Shown here piece after piece: positions 1 through 6,487 of a DNA stretch of 19,799 nt (positions within the stretch are counted from its first letter, which is position 1; each line of letters begins with the position of its first letter). The notes beneath the pieces were generated by a model that did no database searches, was not told the origin of the DNA, and saw only the letters and a list, made by a program, of their open reading frames with translations. The stretch comes from JAMIFN01 sp964608575 (lineage in GTDB: Bacteria; Pseudomonadota; Gammaproteobacteria; Burkholderiales; Burkholderiaceae_C), in the NCBI GenBank assembly GCA_964608575.1, contig CAZSPW010000027.1:1-19799 (forward strand). Direction: 5' to 3'. Both the position numbers and the translations under genes were made by a program.

Positions 1-114
1 GACAAAATGGGGCTGCCGCCTGTGGTGATGGATGCCGATGCACGCAACCGTAGCCATATGGCCACTTTGGTGCAGGCTTTGATTTTTGGTCTAGACCCGA
101 TGGCGGGGGTTTAA
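1..114 (+). CDS. C-terminal fragment of an unidentified protein, possibly a small GTPase
   Basis: An open frame runs from the first base of the window to a TAA at 112-114, giving 37 residues and no start. The tail reads PPVVMDADARNRSHMATL followed by a hydrophobic helix and GLDPMAGV. The pattern of a hydrophobic strand, a D-A-R-N-R motif and an amphipathic helix resembles the C-terminus of MglA/Roadblock-associated small GTPases (COG2229 type), where a VDAR.R..V...L motif precedes the last helix. That similarity is from memory and weak; a fragment this short cannot be assigned safely. It converges on the efflux gene ending at 219, with a repeat element between them. Confidence 0.45.
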   Translation, partial: DKMGLPPVVMDADARNRSHMATLVQALIFGLDPMAGV

Positions 115-164
115 ATAGCCAAGCGCTACAGCTTGTGCGCTGCCGCTGGTCTTGTTTTAATAAA

Positions 165-220
165 GCCTATTTTTACAGTGTTTTAGGGGTTTTATGCCGC
201 CAAATCTGCCTGGGTAGCTC
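165..220 (+). repeat. Dispersed two-hairpin intergenic repeat, copy 1
   Basis: This copy begins GCCTATTTTTA, continues through TTTTAGGGG and ends CTGCCTGGGTAGCT. It lies between two convergent genes, and its last bases touch the stop codon of the efflux gene at 219-221. It matches copies at 4811-4857, 3995-4037 and 13122-13157 in the same orientation, and 9779-9843 in reverse. The match to the 9779 copy extends over the whole length, including the GCCTATTTTTA end. Confidence 0.6.
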
Positions 221-1484
221 ACTTTTCAATAGTGTTTTCCATCATGTTTTGCTGCCTACTGGCCACCCAAGCCGTGCCGCCCAAACACAGTGCAAAAATC
301 ACATACACCAGCGCCAGTAGGATTTGGCTATCGACGCGCAAAGCTGCCACTGCGCTATAGCTCAACAGCGAAGTCAGCATAAACGCTATGCCGCCGACTA
401 AGCCGCCAGACAAGCCCGCAAATTGCGGGAACATGCCCAAACATTCGGTGAAGTAAATATTAAAGGCCATACCACAACTGGCGTGCACGATAAAGGCAAA
501 AGCCAGCAGGGTGTAGAGATTGGCGTATTGCAGCGATACCAGCAGCATCACGCCCGCAGCTAGCAGCATCGTGCCAAAGGCGCGGCGGTGCTTGCTCAGC
601 AAAGCGGTGGACAATTGCCAACGCGCGGCAAAACCGCCTGCCATCCAGGCCAAGCCCATCAGCAGTGCCGACCAGCCAGTGACTTCTGGGCTGTAGCCAT
701 AGCGGCGCTCGATCAAAAAAGGCGCGACCATGCTGAACGCTAAAGTGGCGCTATAGGGCAGCGCAATATTGAGTAAGCCCCAGTTAAAGCGGCTCTGCGC
801 CAGCATATAGCGGTAACGGCTGGCAATATCGGCCAACACAAAACTCTGGCGCTGCGCCAGTGTTTCGCCACCGCGCCACAGCTCTAAGGCTAGGGCTAGC
901 CAAGCATATAGGGCTAGAAAAATAAAATTCGCCTGCCAGCCAAAGTGGATGTGCAAATAGCCGCCAATAAAAGGCGCGACGATGGGGCCGAGCGACCAAA
1001 TAATGGTGAAGCTACTCAAATACCCACGCAATTGTTCGCCGCTGAATAAATCGACAAAAAAAGTCCGCTTGGCTACCGCCACCACTGCGGCCATCAAGCC
1101 CTGCACCAGACGCAGGCCATGCAGCGCCGCCACGCTATCAACAAAGGCAATCATCAGGCTAGACAAGCCGAAAAGAAATAGCGCCACCGCGCCTATCTTC
1201 CAGCGGCCAAAACTGTCTAAAAAATTCCCTACGACAAACTGCCCCAAGGCATAGCCGATGAGAAAAATCGTCAGACTGAACTGAATCTGCGTGGTGCTGG
1301 TCTGCAGCGCCTCGGCCATGGCGGGCAGGGAGGGCAGGTAAATATCAGTACCCAAGCCCGATAGCGGCATGAGGAAAAAGGCCAGTAAGACACCAAACTG
1401 GGTATCTTTGGGTTGCAGGGTGCGCATGGGGAGTCGGGTAGAGGGCAGTGTAGGGAGTGGGGTTCTTAATGACCTCTTAGTCAT
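219..1484 (-). CDS. Bcr/CflA-family multidrug efflux MFS transporter
   Basis: This is a 421-residue inner-membrane protein with about 12 hydrophobic segments, the usual size for the Bcr/CflA branch of the drug:H+ antiporters, which export drugs using the proton gradient. The first segment carries the family's acidic motif (GLGTDIYLPSLP, residues 43-54). Motif A is GNFLDSFGRWKIG (about 86-98), an R..QG motif sits near 125-130, and a motif C-like GPIVAPFIGGY lies near 167-177. Substrate cannot be told from sequence. The start is uncertain: residues 1-19 are a Pro/Arg/Thr-rich stretch unlike a family N-terminus, and a -10-like TACAAT (1487-1492) lies only 2 nt before the first ATG. Met20 (ATG at 1427) is therefore a good alternative. 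The gene converges on the fragment at the window start. Confidence 0.85.
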   Translation of the reverse strand: MTKRSLRTPLPTLPSTRLPMRTLQPKDTQFGVLLAFFLMPLSGLGTDIYLPSLPAMAEALQTSTTQIQFSLTIFLIGYALGQFVVGNFLDSFGRWKIGAVALFLFGLSSLMIAFVDSVAALHGLRLVQGLMAAVVAVAKRTFFVDLFSGEQLRGYLSSFTIIWSLGPIVAPFIGGYLHIHFGWQANFIFLALYAWLALALELWRGGETLAQRQSFVLADIASRYRYMLAQSRFNWGLLNIALPYSATLAFSMVAPFLIERRYGYSPEVTGWSALLMGLAWMAGGFAARWQLSTALLSKHRRAFGTMLLAAGVMLLVSLQYANLYTLLAFAFIVHASCGMAFNIYFTECLGMFPQFAGLSGGLVGGIAFMLTSLLSYSAVAALRVDSQILLALVYVIFALCLGGTAWVASRQQNMMENTIEK

Positions 1485-1605
1485 TTATTGTAAAAACCTG
1501 CTGTGGTTTTTGTGTGCACTGCACAAAAACTCCAACAAACTCAGGGGATAAAGAATGAACTGCTAACTACTTCGGCCAATTTCACTTAAGACGCTGATAT
1601 TTTTC

Positions 1606-1651
1606 ACAAAATTTCGCTATTGTCCTACAGACTATAGCGGCGCAATTTTGT
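1606..1651. other. Extended imperfect hairpin / inverted repeat
   Basis: A nearly continuous dyad is visible. ACAAAATT (1606-1613) pairs with AATTTTGT (1644-1651), CGCTAT (1615-1620) with ATAGCG (1634-1639), and GTC (1622-1624) with GAC (1630-1632), leaving a CTACA loop. The interruptions are a T opposite GCGC and one T-T mismatch, so 17 base pairs form within 46 nt. It has no T-run and is far from any gene end, so it does not look like a terminator. It lies in the 293-nt gap between the divergent efflux gene and the 96-codon gene, about 125 nt before the latter's start. It could be an operator, an RNA leader structure or a small mobile repeat. No function is assigned. Confidence 0.55.
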
Positions 1652-1762
1652 ATATTCCTTGGCCTGAAAACCCTAAAACAGCGTCTCAAGGCGGCTGGCG
1701 AGGCAGGCAGCAAGGCCGCCCGCCCCAGCCTGTGCTTGAACCCTTGCGGCGCGCTATATGAC

Positions 1763-1768
1763 AAGGAG
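1763..1768 (+). promoter_or_regulatory. Strong ribosome binding site of the 96-codon gene
   Basis: AAGGAG lies 9 nt before ATG 1778. It decides this start over the upstream TTG at 1736, which has no comparable site. Confidence 0.7.
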
Positions 1769-1777
1769 CCTGAACTG

Positions 1778-2068
1778 ATGACGATTGCACATAACCGTTT
1801 TATCGATCCTGAAGAACAAGACCAAGGGCCACGCAGCGAGCTGCACAATATCCCAGAGTTTTTTGTTGATGTCGTCGGCGATATTCAATGGCGTCCAGGT
1901 GACGGCATGCTGCAAGCCATACCGAAGGTGCGTGCGGGTGTGAATGAAGCCATAGGCAGCTGGGCGCTGAGCTGGCAAGACGGCGCAGACTCGGTGGTTG
2001 TTACCCTGTCCAAGCCAGAGTTCGATTTATACCTAGAGCGCGGTGATTTGCGCCGCGTTGAGGTTTGA
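1778..2068 (+). CDS. Hypothetical protein of 96 residues, unrecognised
   Basis: The start chosen is ATG 1778. It has a strong ribosome binding site AAGGAG (1763-1768) with 9 nt spacing, which is better than the in-frame TTG at 1736. The product is a small soluble acidic protein starting MTIAHNRFIDPEEQDQ. It has no signal peptide, membrane segment or cysteine. The C-terminal half alternates hydrophobic and charged residues (SWALSWQDGADSVVVTLSKPEF), suggesting a small beta-rich fold, and the N-terminal third is rich in Asp, Glu and Gln. I do not recognise the family. It is transcribed alone, preceded by the hairpin at 1606-1651 and followed by a strong terminator, so it is probably a single-gene unit. 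The good ribosome site and terminator argue that it is a real gene. Confidence 0.7.
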   Translation: MTIAHNRFIDPEEQDQGPRSELHNIPEFFVDVVGDIQWRPGDGMLQAIPKVRAGVNEAIGSWALSWQDGADSVVVTLSKPEFDLYLERGDLRRVEV

Positions 2069-2130
2069 TGCCTGCGCTTTCGCCTCTTTTTGCCTTTCGC
2101 CTTGGCCTAGAGCTTGGCTGTGATACCTGA

Positions 2131-2161
2131 AACAAAGCCCCGCATGGCGGGGCTTTGTTTT
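2131..2161. terminator. Bidirectional rho-independent terminator
   Basis: A perfect 13-bp stem pairs AACAAAGCCCCGC (2131-2143) with GCGGGGCTTTGTT (2147-2159) around an ATG loop, followed by a T-run. The A-rich 5' side gives a U-tail on the other strand as well. It sits between the convergent 96-codon gene and ilvD and can serve both. Confidence 0.92.
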
Positions 2162-2182
2162 GCTGGTGAGTTGGCAAAGGTT

Positions 2183-3901
2183 TTATGCAAAATCCTCGCC
2201 GCAAAAATCATCCAAAACCGCGCCTTTGCTGGCGCTGGCGGCATTTTTAGCAAACTTGGCTTGCACGCCACGCACATAACGCGGGGCAGGTTTAACCCAG
2301 GCGGCGCGGCGTTTGGCCAGCTCTTCTTCGCTCACATGCAGCTCCAGCAATAATTGTTTGGCGTCTATGGTGATGCTGTCACCTTCTTGCACTAAGGCAA
2401 TCGTGCCGCCGGCATAGGCCTCGGGTGCCACATGGCCAACTACCATGCCCCAAGTGCCGCCTGAAAAACGCCCATCGGTAATCAAGCCCACGGTTTCGCC
2501 CAAACCCTTACCAATCAGCGCGCCAGTGGGCGCTAACATCTCAGGCATACCAGGGCCGCCTTTGGGGCCAAGATAGCGCAGCACCATGACATCGCCGTGG
2601 GTGATGCGGCCATCCAAAATGGCTTGCAGGGCAGATTGTTCGTCGTCAAACACCCGTGCAGGGCCGGTGATAACGGGGTTTTTCAAGCCTGTGATTTTGG
2701 CTACGCAGCCTTCGGGGCTGAGGTTGCCTTTCAAAATTGCCAAATGGCCTTCTTGGTAGAGTGGCTGGTCTATGGGGCGGATCACATCTTGCCCAGCAGG
2801 GGGCGTGGCGGGTACATCTTTTAGCACTTCGGCCACGGTTTTGCCGGTGATGGTCAGGCAATCGCCGTGTAGCAGGCCTGCTTCCAGCAGCATTTTCATG
2901 ACTTGCGGAATGCCGCCGGCGCGGTGCAAATCTACGGCCAAGTATTTGCCACTAGGCTTCAAATCGCAGAACACAGGGATTTTTTTGCGCATGCGTTCAA
3001 AGTCTTGGATATCCCATTCCACACCTGCGGCGTGGGCGATAGCCAAAAAGTGCAACACGGCATTGGTGGAGCCGCCTGTGGCCATGATCACGGCTACCGC
3101 ATTTTCGATCGATTTGCGCGTGACCAAATCGGTGGGGCGGATATTGCGTTTGATGGCCTCAATCACCGCTTTACCCGATTCGTAGGCGCTGTTTTGTTTT
3201 TCGTCGTGTGGGTTCGCCATGGTGGACGAATAGGGCAGCGATACGCCCAGCGCCTCAAAAGCCGAGGACATGGTGTTGGCCGTGTACATACCGCCGCAAG
3301 AGCCTGTGCCCGGGATGGCGCGCTGCTCGATTTGCTTTAAATCTTCATCGCTCAATTGTCCCGCTGCGTTTTGCCCCACGGCTTCAAATACGCTGACGAT
3401 ATTGAGTTTTTCACCTTTGTATTCGCCCGGCAAAATGGTGCCGCCATAGACATAAATGCTGGGCACATTGGCGCGCAGCATACCCATCAGGCCGCCAGGC
3501 ATATTTTTGTCGCAGCCGCCCACTACCACCACGCCGTCCATCCACTGGCCCTGCACGCAGGTTTCCACGCAATCGGCAATGACTTCACGGCTGACTAGGC
3601 TGTACTTCATGCCTTCGGTGCCCATCGCCATGCCGTCAGAAATGGTGGGCGTGCCAAAGACCTGTGCGTTGCCGCCCGCGTCTTTAATACCTTGTATGGC
3701 TGCGTCGGCCAATTTTTGCAAGCCGCTATTGCAAGGCGTGATAGTGCTGTGGCCATTGGCCACGCCTATCATGGGCTTGTCAAAATCTTCCTCTTTATAG
3801 CCCATGCCGTAGAACATGCTGCGGTTGGGCGCGCGCGATTTACCTTGGGTGATGTGGGCGGAACGCTCATTCAATGGGCGTTTGGAAGCATCTTGACTCA
3901 T
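2183..3901 (-). CDS. ilvD: Dihydroxy-acid dehydratase
   Basis: IlvD dehydrates 2,3-dihydroxy-isovalerate and 2,3-dihydroxy-3-methylvalerate to the 2-oxo acids in valine, isoleucine and CoA-precursor synthesis, in the cytosol, using an Fe-S cluster. The 572-residue length is that of the shorter IlvD subgroup rather than the roughly 616-residue E. coli form. All three expected cluster cysteines are visible: C57 in TPCNSG, C130 in GGCDKNMPG and C202 in GSCGGMYTANTM. The family block GSTNAVLHFLAIAHAAGV and the C-terminal signature LITDGRFSGGTWGMVVGHVAPEA are intact. The ATG at 3901 gives the expected N-terminus (MSQDASKRPLNERSAHITQG), although no clear ribosome site precedes it. The gene diverges from hisG and ends facing the terminator at 2131-2161. 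Whether its cluster is 2Fe-2S or 4Fe-4S cannot be read from sequence alone. Confidence 0.97.
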   Translation of the reverse strand: MSQDASKRPLNERSAHITQGKSRAPNRSMFYGMGYKEEDFDKPMIGVANGHSTITPCNSGLQKLADAAIQGIKDAGGNAQVFGTPTISDGMAMGTEGMKYSLVSREVIADCVETCVQGQWMDGVVVVGGCDKNMPGGLMGMLRANVPSIYVYGGTILPGEYKGEKLNIVSVFEAVGQNAAGQLSDEDLKQIEQRAIPGTGSCGGMYTANTMSSAFEALGVSLPYSSTMANPHDEKQNSAYESGKAVIEAIKRNIRPTDLVTRKSIENAVAVIMATGGSTNAVLHFLAIAHAAGVEWDIQDFERMRKKIPVFCDLKPSGKYLAVDLHRAGGIPQVMKMLLEAGLLHGDCLTITGKTVAEVLKDVPATPPAGQDVIRPIDQPLYQEGHLAILKGNLSPEGCVAKITGLKNPVITGPARVFDDEQSALQAILDGRITHGDVMVLRYLGPKGGPGMPEMLAPTGALIGKGLGETVGLITDGRFSGGTWGMVVGHVAPEAYAGGTIALVQEGDSITIDAKQLLLELHVSEEELAKRRAAWVKPAPRYVRGVQAKFAKNAASASKGAVLDDFCGEDFA

Positions 3902-3940
3902 AGTGAACTGCCTAGGGCGTAAGGGTGAAGAAAAACAGAA

Positions 3941-3961
3941 GCCTGCATTTTATGCCCAGGC
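3941..3961 (-). promoter_or_regulatory. Possible ilvD promoter -10 region with small dyad
   Basis: On the minus strand, TAAAAT (3947-3952) lies about 45 nt before the ilvD start and could be a -10 element; no convincing -35 is visible. The same bases sit in a small dyad. GCCTG (3941-3945) pairs with CAGGC (3957-3961), and CAT (3946-3948) pairs with ATG (3952-3954) with a CC bulge. This may be an operator or chance. Confidence 0.3.
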
Positions 3962-3994
3962 GCAAATCCTTGAGTTGATGAAAATCAGCACAAA

Positions 3995-4037
3995 ATCTAG
4001 GTTTTGCTCCGATAAATCTGCCTGAGTAGTTATCAAA
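3995..4037 (+). repeat. Dispersed two-hairpin intergenic repeat, copy 3
   Basis: This copy reads TCTAGGTTTTGCTCCGATAAA then CTGCCTGAGTAGTTATCAAA. It matches the core and the right end of the family, with a diverged left hairpin. It lies in the 189-nt gap between divergent ilvD and hisG, the only copy seen between two 5' ends. It therefore overlaps the likely promoter zone of hisG. Confidence 0.5.
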
Positions 4038-4076
4038 AAGATAGCGCAAGCCAACAGTCGGAAAAAGGCCTAAGGC

Positions 4077-4082
4077 TACAAT
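4077..4082 (+). promoter_or_regulatory. Candidate -10 element of hisG (near-leaderless)
   Basis: TACAAT ends 8 nt before the hisG ATG at 4091, which would place the RNA start at or next to the start codon. No good -35 is visible 17 nt upstream. The same arrangement is seen at proS and cysB. Confidence 0.35.
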
Positions 4083-4090
4083 TGCAGCCT

Positions 4091-4732
4091 ATGAATCTGA
4101 CCCTCGCTCTCTCTAAAGGCCGTATTTTTGATGAAACCATGCCGCTTTTGCGTGCGGCGGGCATCGAGGTGCTGGACGACCCCGAAAAAACGCGCAAGCT
4201 GATTTTGGATACCAATCAGCCTGGCGTGCGCGTGGTCATGGTGCGCGCCAGCGATGTGCCGACCTATGTGCAATATGGCGGCGCGGATTTAGGGGTGGTA
4301 GGCAAAGACACCTTGCTAGAAAGTGGCACGCATGGGCTTTATCAACCGCTGGATTTGCATATTGCCAAATGCCGCGTGAGTGTCGCTGTACGCCAAGATT
4401 TTGACTACGCAGGCACGGTCAAAAGCGGCGCACGCTTGCGGGTGGCGACTAAATATGTGCAAATTGCGCGCAACTTTTTTGCGGAAAAAGGCGTGCATGT
4501 GGACATCATCAAACTCTACGGCAGTATGGAGCTAGCGCCGCTAACAGGCTTGGCCGATGCCATTGTGGATTTGGTCTCCACGGGCAATACGCTCAAGGCC
4601 AATCATTTGGTGGAGGTCGAGCGCATCATGGACATCAGCTCGCAGTTGGTGGTTAATCAGGCCAGTTTGAAGCTCAAACACGCGGTTATGGCGCCGCTAT
4701 TGGCGCAGTTCGCCGCAGGGGTACAGCCCTAA
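4091..4732 (+). CDS. hisG: ATP phosphoribosyltransferase, catalytic subunit (short form)
   Basis: HisG joins ATP and PRPP in the first, feedback-controlled step of histidine synthesis. The product is 213 residues from ATG 4091 (MNLTLALSKGRIFDE). That is the short form, which lacks the C-terminal histidine-binding domain and is known to need the regulatory partner HisZ. No hisZ is visible in this window. The PRPP-binding block DAIVDLVSTGNTLKANHL is intact near residues 156-173, and the N-terminal LALSKGRI motif is present. A TTG at 4082 would add three residues and has a weak TAAGG site, but the ATG gives the family N-terminus. The gene is monocistronic: it starts beside a repeat and stops 45 nt before a terminator, detached from other his genes. 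Confidence 0.95.
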   Translation: MNLTLALSKGRIFDETMPLLRAAGIEVLDDPEKTRKLILDTNQPGVRVVMVRASDVPTYVQYGGADLGVVGKDTLLESGTHGLYQPLDLHIAKCRVSVAVRQDFDYAGTVKSGARLRVATKYVQIARNFFAEKGVHVDIIKLYGSMELAPLTGLADAIVDLVSTGNTLKANHLVEVERIMDISSQLVVNQASLKLKHAVMAPLLAQFAAGVQP

Positions 4733-4776
4733 GCACTGGCGCTGGCATGGCCTCCCTTTTCTTGGGCGGAGGAAAT

Positions 4777-4804
4777 AAAAAAACCACCTTGCGGTGGTTT
4801 TTTT
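4777..4804. terminator. Bidirectional rho-independent terminator after hisG
   Basis: The stem pairs AAAAAAACCACC (4777-4788) with GGTGGTTTTTTT (4793-4804) around a TTGC loop, with A and T runs on the two sides. It lies between convergent hisG and the aldehyde dehydrogenase gene and works on both strands. Repeat copy 2 follows immediately. Confidence 0.92.
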
Positions 4805-4810
4805 TGGGTC

Positions 4811-4857
4811 TTTTAGGGCTTTTAGCCCGTTAAAGCTGCCTGGGTAGCTCCTAAATT
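4811..4857 (+). repeat. Dispersed two-hairpin intergenic repeat, copy 2
   Basis: This copy reads TTTTAGGGCTTTTAGCCC then GTTAAAGCTGCCTGGGTAGCT. The left hairpin is GGGC-TTTTA-GCCC. The right is AGCTGCC paired with GGGTAGCT, with one G-T pair. It lies between a terminator and the 3' end of the aldehyde dehydrogenase gene. It is the clearest copy for the two-hairpin plan. Confidence 0.65.
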
Positions 4858-4863
4858 TATAGT

Positions 4864-6324
4864 TTAAATAGGGGATTTCAGGCCTTGGATGATGGTGTCC
4901 ATGGCTTTCTTCGGGTCGGTAAACGGTGGCTTTAAACCCATCTTGCGCTGTGGATCCCACCAACCGGCGCGGTAGATGATGCGGTGGTGGCTGAATTCCA
5001 AAAAGCCTTCCTTGCCGTTGTAACGCCCCATGCCTGATGCGCCGACACCGCCAAAAGGTGCGTCATTCATGGCCGCGTGCATCAAGACATCGTTGACCAC
5101 TACGCCGCCTGAGAGCGTGTTTTGCAGCACGAATTCTTCTTCTGCCTTGTCTTTGCCAAAGTAGTACAGCGCCAGCGGGTAGTCACCTTGCTGGATGGTG
5201 GCTACGACTTCTTTGATGTCTTTGTAGCTGCGGATCAAGGCAGCGGCACCGAAAATCTCTTCCTTGCAAATCAAGGCGTCTTGTGGTGGATTGATCACCA
5301 GGCGCATAGGGCGACGGCGGTTTTCCAAATCCAAGGGCGCGTCAGCCGCCATCCACTCGACACGGGCGCCTTTATCGGCCGCGTCTTGCACATAGCTTTC
5401 TACGCGCTTTAAATGGCGCTCGCTGATAGCTGGGGTCAGGCTGCTGTTATGTGTAACTGGACCGGAGCCATAGATTTCTGCATATACGGCCTTGAAGCGC
5501 GTCACGAATTCTTCCAATTTCGATTCATGTACATAAATCGTATCGGGCGAGACGCAAATCTGGCCGTTGTTCTGGCCTTTGCCCGTCACCAGGTTGTACA
5601 TATCTTTTTCTAAATTGGCGCTGATACCAAAAATCGTCGGCGATTTGCCGCCTAGCTCCAGCGTCAGTGGCACCAGATTCTCCGCTGCGGCGCGCATGAT
5701 GTGCTTGGCAATGCTGCCGCCGCCGGTGTAAACCAAATGATCAAAGGGCAGGGCGGTAAATTGTTGTGATACATCCATGTCGCCAGTGACCAAACTCACT
5801 TCCATGGGGTCAAAGTACTCGGGCAAGCGTTTTTGCAGCCACTCGCCCATATGGGGCGATAAATCTGAAGGCTTGATCATGGCGCGGTTGCCTGCCGCCA
5901 AAACCCCAGCCAGTGGCGCAAAGACGGTGAACAAAGAGGCATTCCAAGTCCCGGCAATGCCGATCACGCCCTTGGGTTGGTAGCGCACTTCGGTGCTGCC
6001 GCCAAATAGATTAAAAGGCAAGGCCGTGGCGCGTTTGCTCGGCTTCATCCATTTAGCCAGATTTTTTTTGTTGTATTTCAGGGCAGCGACCGAGCCGTGG
6101 CCGTCGAGCTGCAAACCGATCACGGGCGGGCGGCCGCCAAAGTCTTTGCTGCTAGCTTCGGTGAATTCGTCCACATGATTGATAAACAAATTCATGGCGC
6201 GTTGCAGGCGGTCTTGGCGCGTTGCTGCGCTAACGGGGCCTTCGGCGCGTTGAATTTTTTTTATGGCGCTGAGTTGCGCCAGCATTTGCTCTGCGCTGGG
6301 ATTGTGCGGCAAGCGATTTGACAT
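4864..6324 (-). CDS. Coniferyl-aldehyde-dehydrogenase-like NAD(P)-dependent aldehyde dehydrogenase
   Basis: This 486-residue member of the aldehyde dehydrogenase superfamily oxidises an aldehyde to the acid in the cytosol. It most resembles coniferyl aldehyde dehydrogenases (CalB type). Catalytic and cofactor residues are visible: N128 in GTWNAS, K151 in MIKPSD, E223 in LELGGKSP and C257 in NNGQICVSP. The usual WNYP/WNFP after the strand is WNAS here, and the glycine motif is YTGGGSIAKHIM (199-210). The C-terminal block reads NDAPFGGVGASGMGRYNGKEGF. ATG 6324 follows AGGAG with 9 nt spacing. The true substrate could be an aromatic or a medium-chain aldehyde; context does not decide. It converges on hisG and diverges from the second Bcr/CflA pump, with a 163-nt spacer in which I see no convincing promoter. 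Confidence 0.9.
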   Translation of the reverse strand: MSNRLPHNPSAEQMLAQLSAIKKIQRAEGPVSAATRQDRLQRAMNLFINHVDEFTEASSKDFGGRPPVIGLQLDGHGSVAALKYNKKNLAKWMKPSKRATALPFNLFGGSTEVRYQPKGVIGIAGTWNASLFTVFAPLAGVLAAGNRAMIKPSDLSPHMGEWLQKRLPEYFDPMEVSLVTGDMDVSQQFTALPFDHLVYTGGGSIAKHIMRAAAENLVPLTLELGGKSPTIFGISANLEKDMYNLVTGKGQNNGQICVSPDTIYVHESKLEEFVTRFKAVYAEIYGSGPVTHNSSLTPAISERHLKRVESYVQDAADKGARVEWMAADAPLDLENRRRPMRLVINPPQDALICKEEIFGAAALIRSYKDIKEVVATIQQGDYPLALYYFGKDKAEEEFVLQNTLSGGVVVNDVLMHAAMNDAPFGGVGASGMGRYNGKEGFLEFSHHRIIYRAGWWDPQRKMGLKPPFTDPKKAMDTIIQGLKSPI

Positions 6325-6487
6325 GGGGTAAGTCTCCTGAGTTTCATCTTCTAGCCTTTAGACTCAAGCTAGATCCGGCGCATTGTAGTAGGTCAAGGGC
6401 AATTCCCCTGTAGCCCATTACGGCAAATGGTTGGCGAGGCCGCGCACCAGTCTTGGCACCAGTAAGATGCGGTTTTGGCGGTTACTC

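Noticed and set aside
122..141. AGCGC/GCGCT hairpin after the first gene fragment as a terminator.
   Set aside because: The stem is only 5 bp with a 10-nt loop, and the T-run is broken and several bases away.
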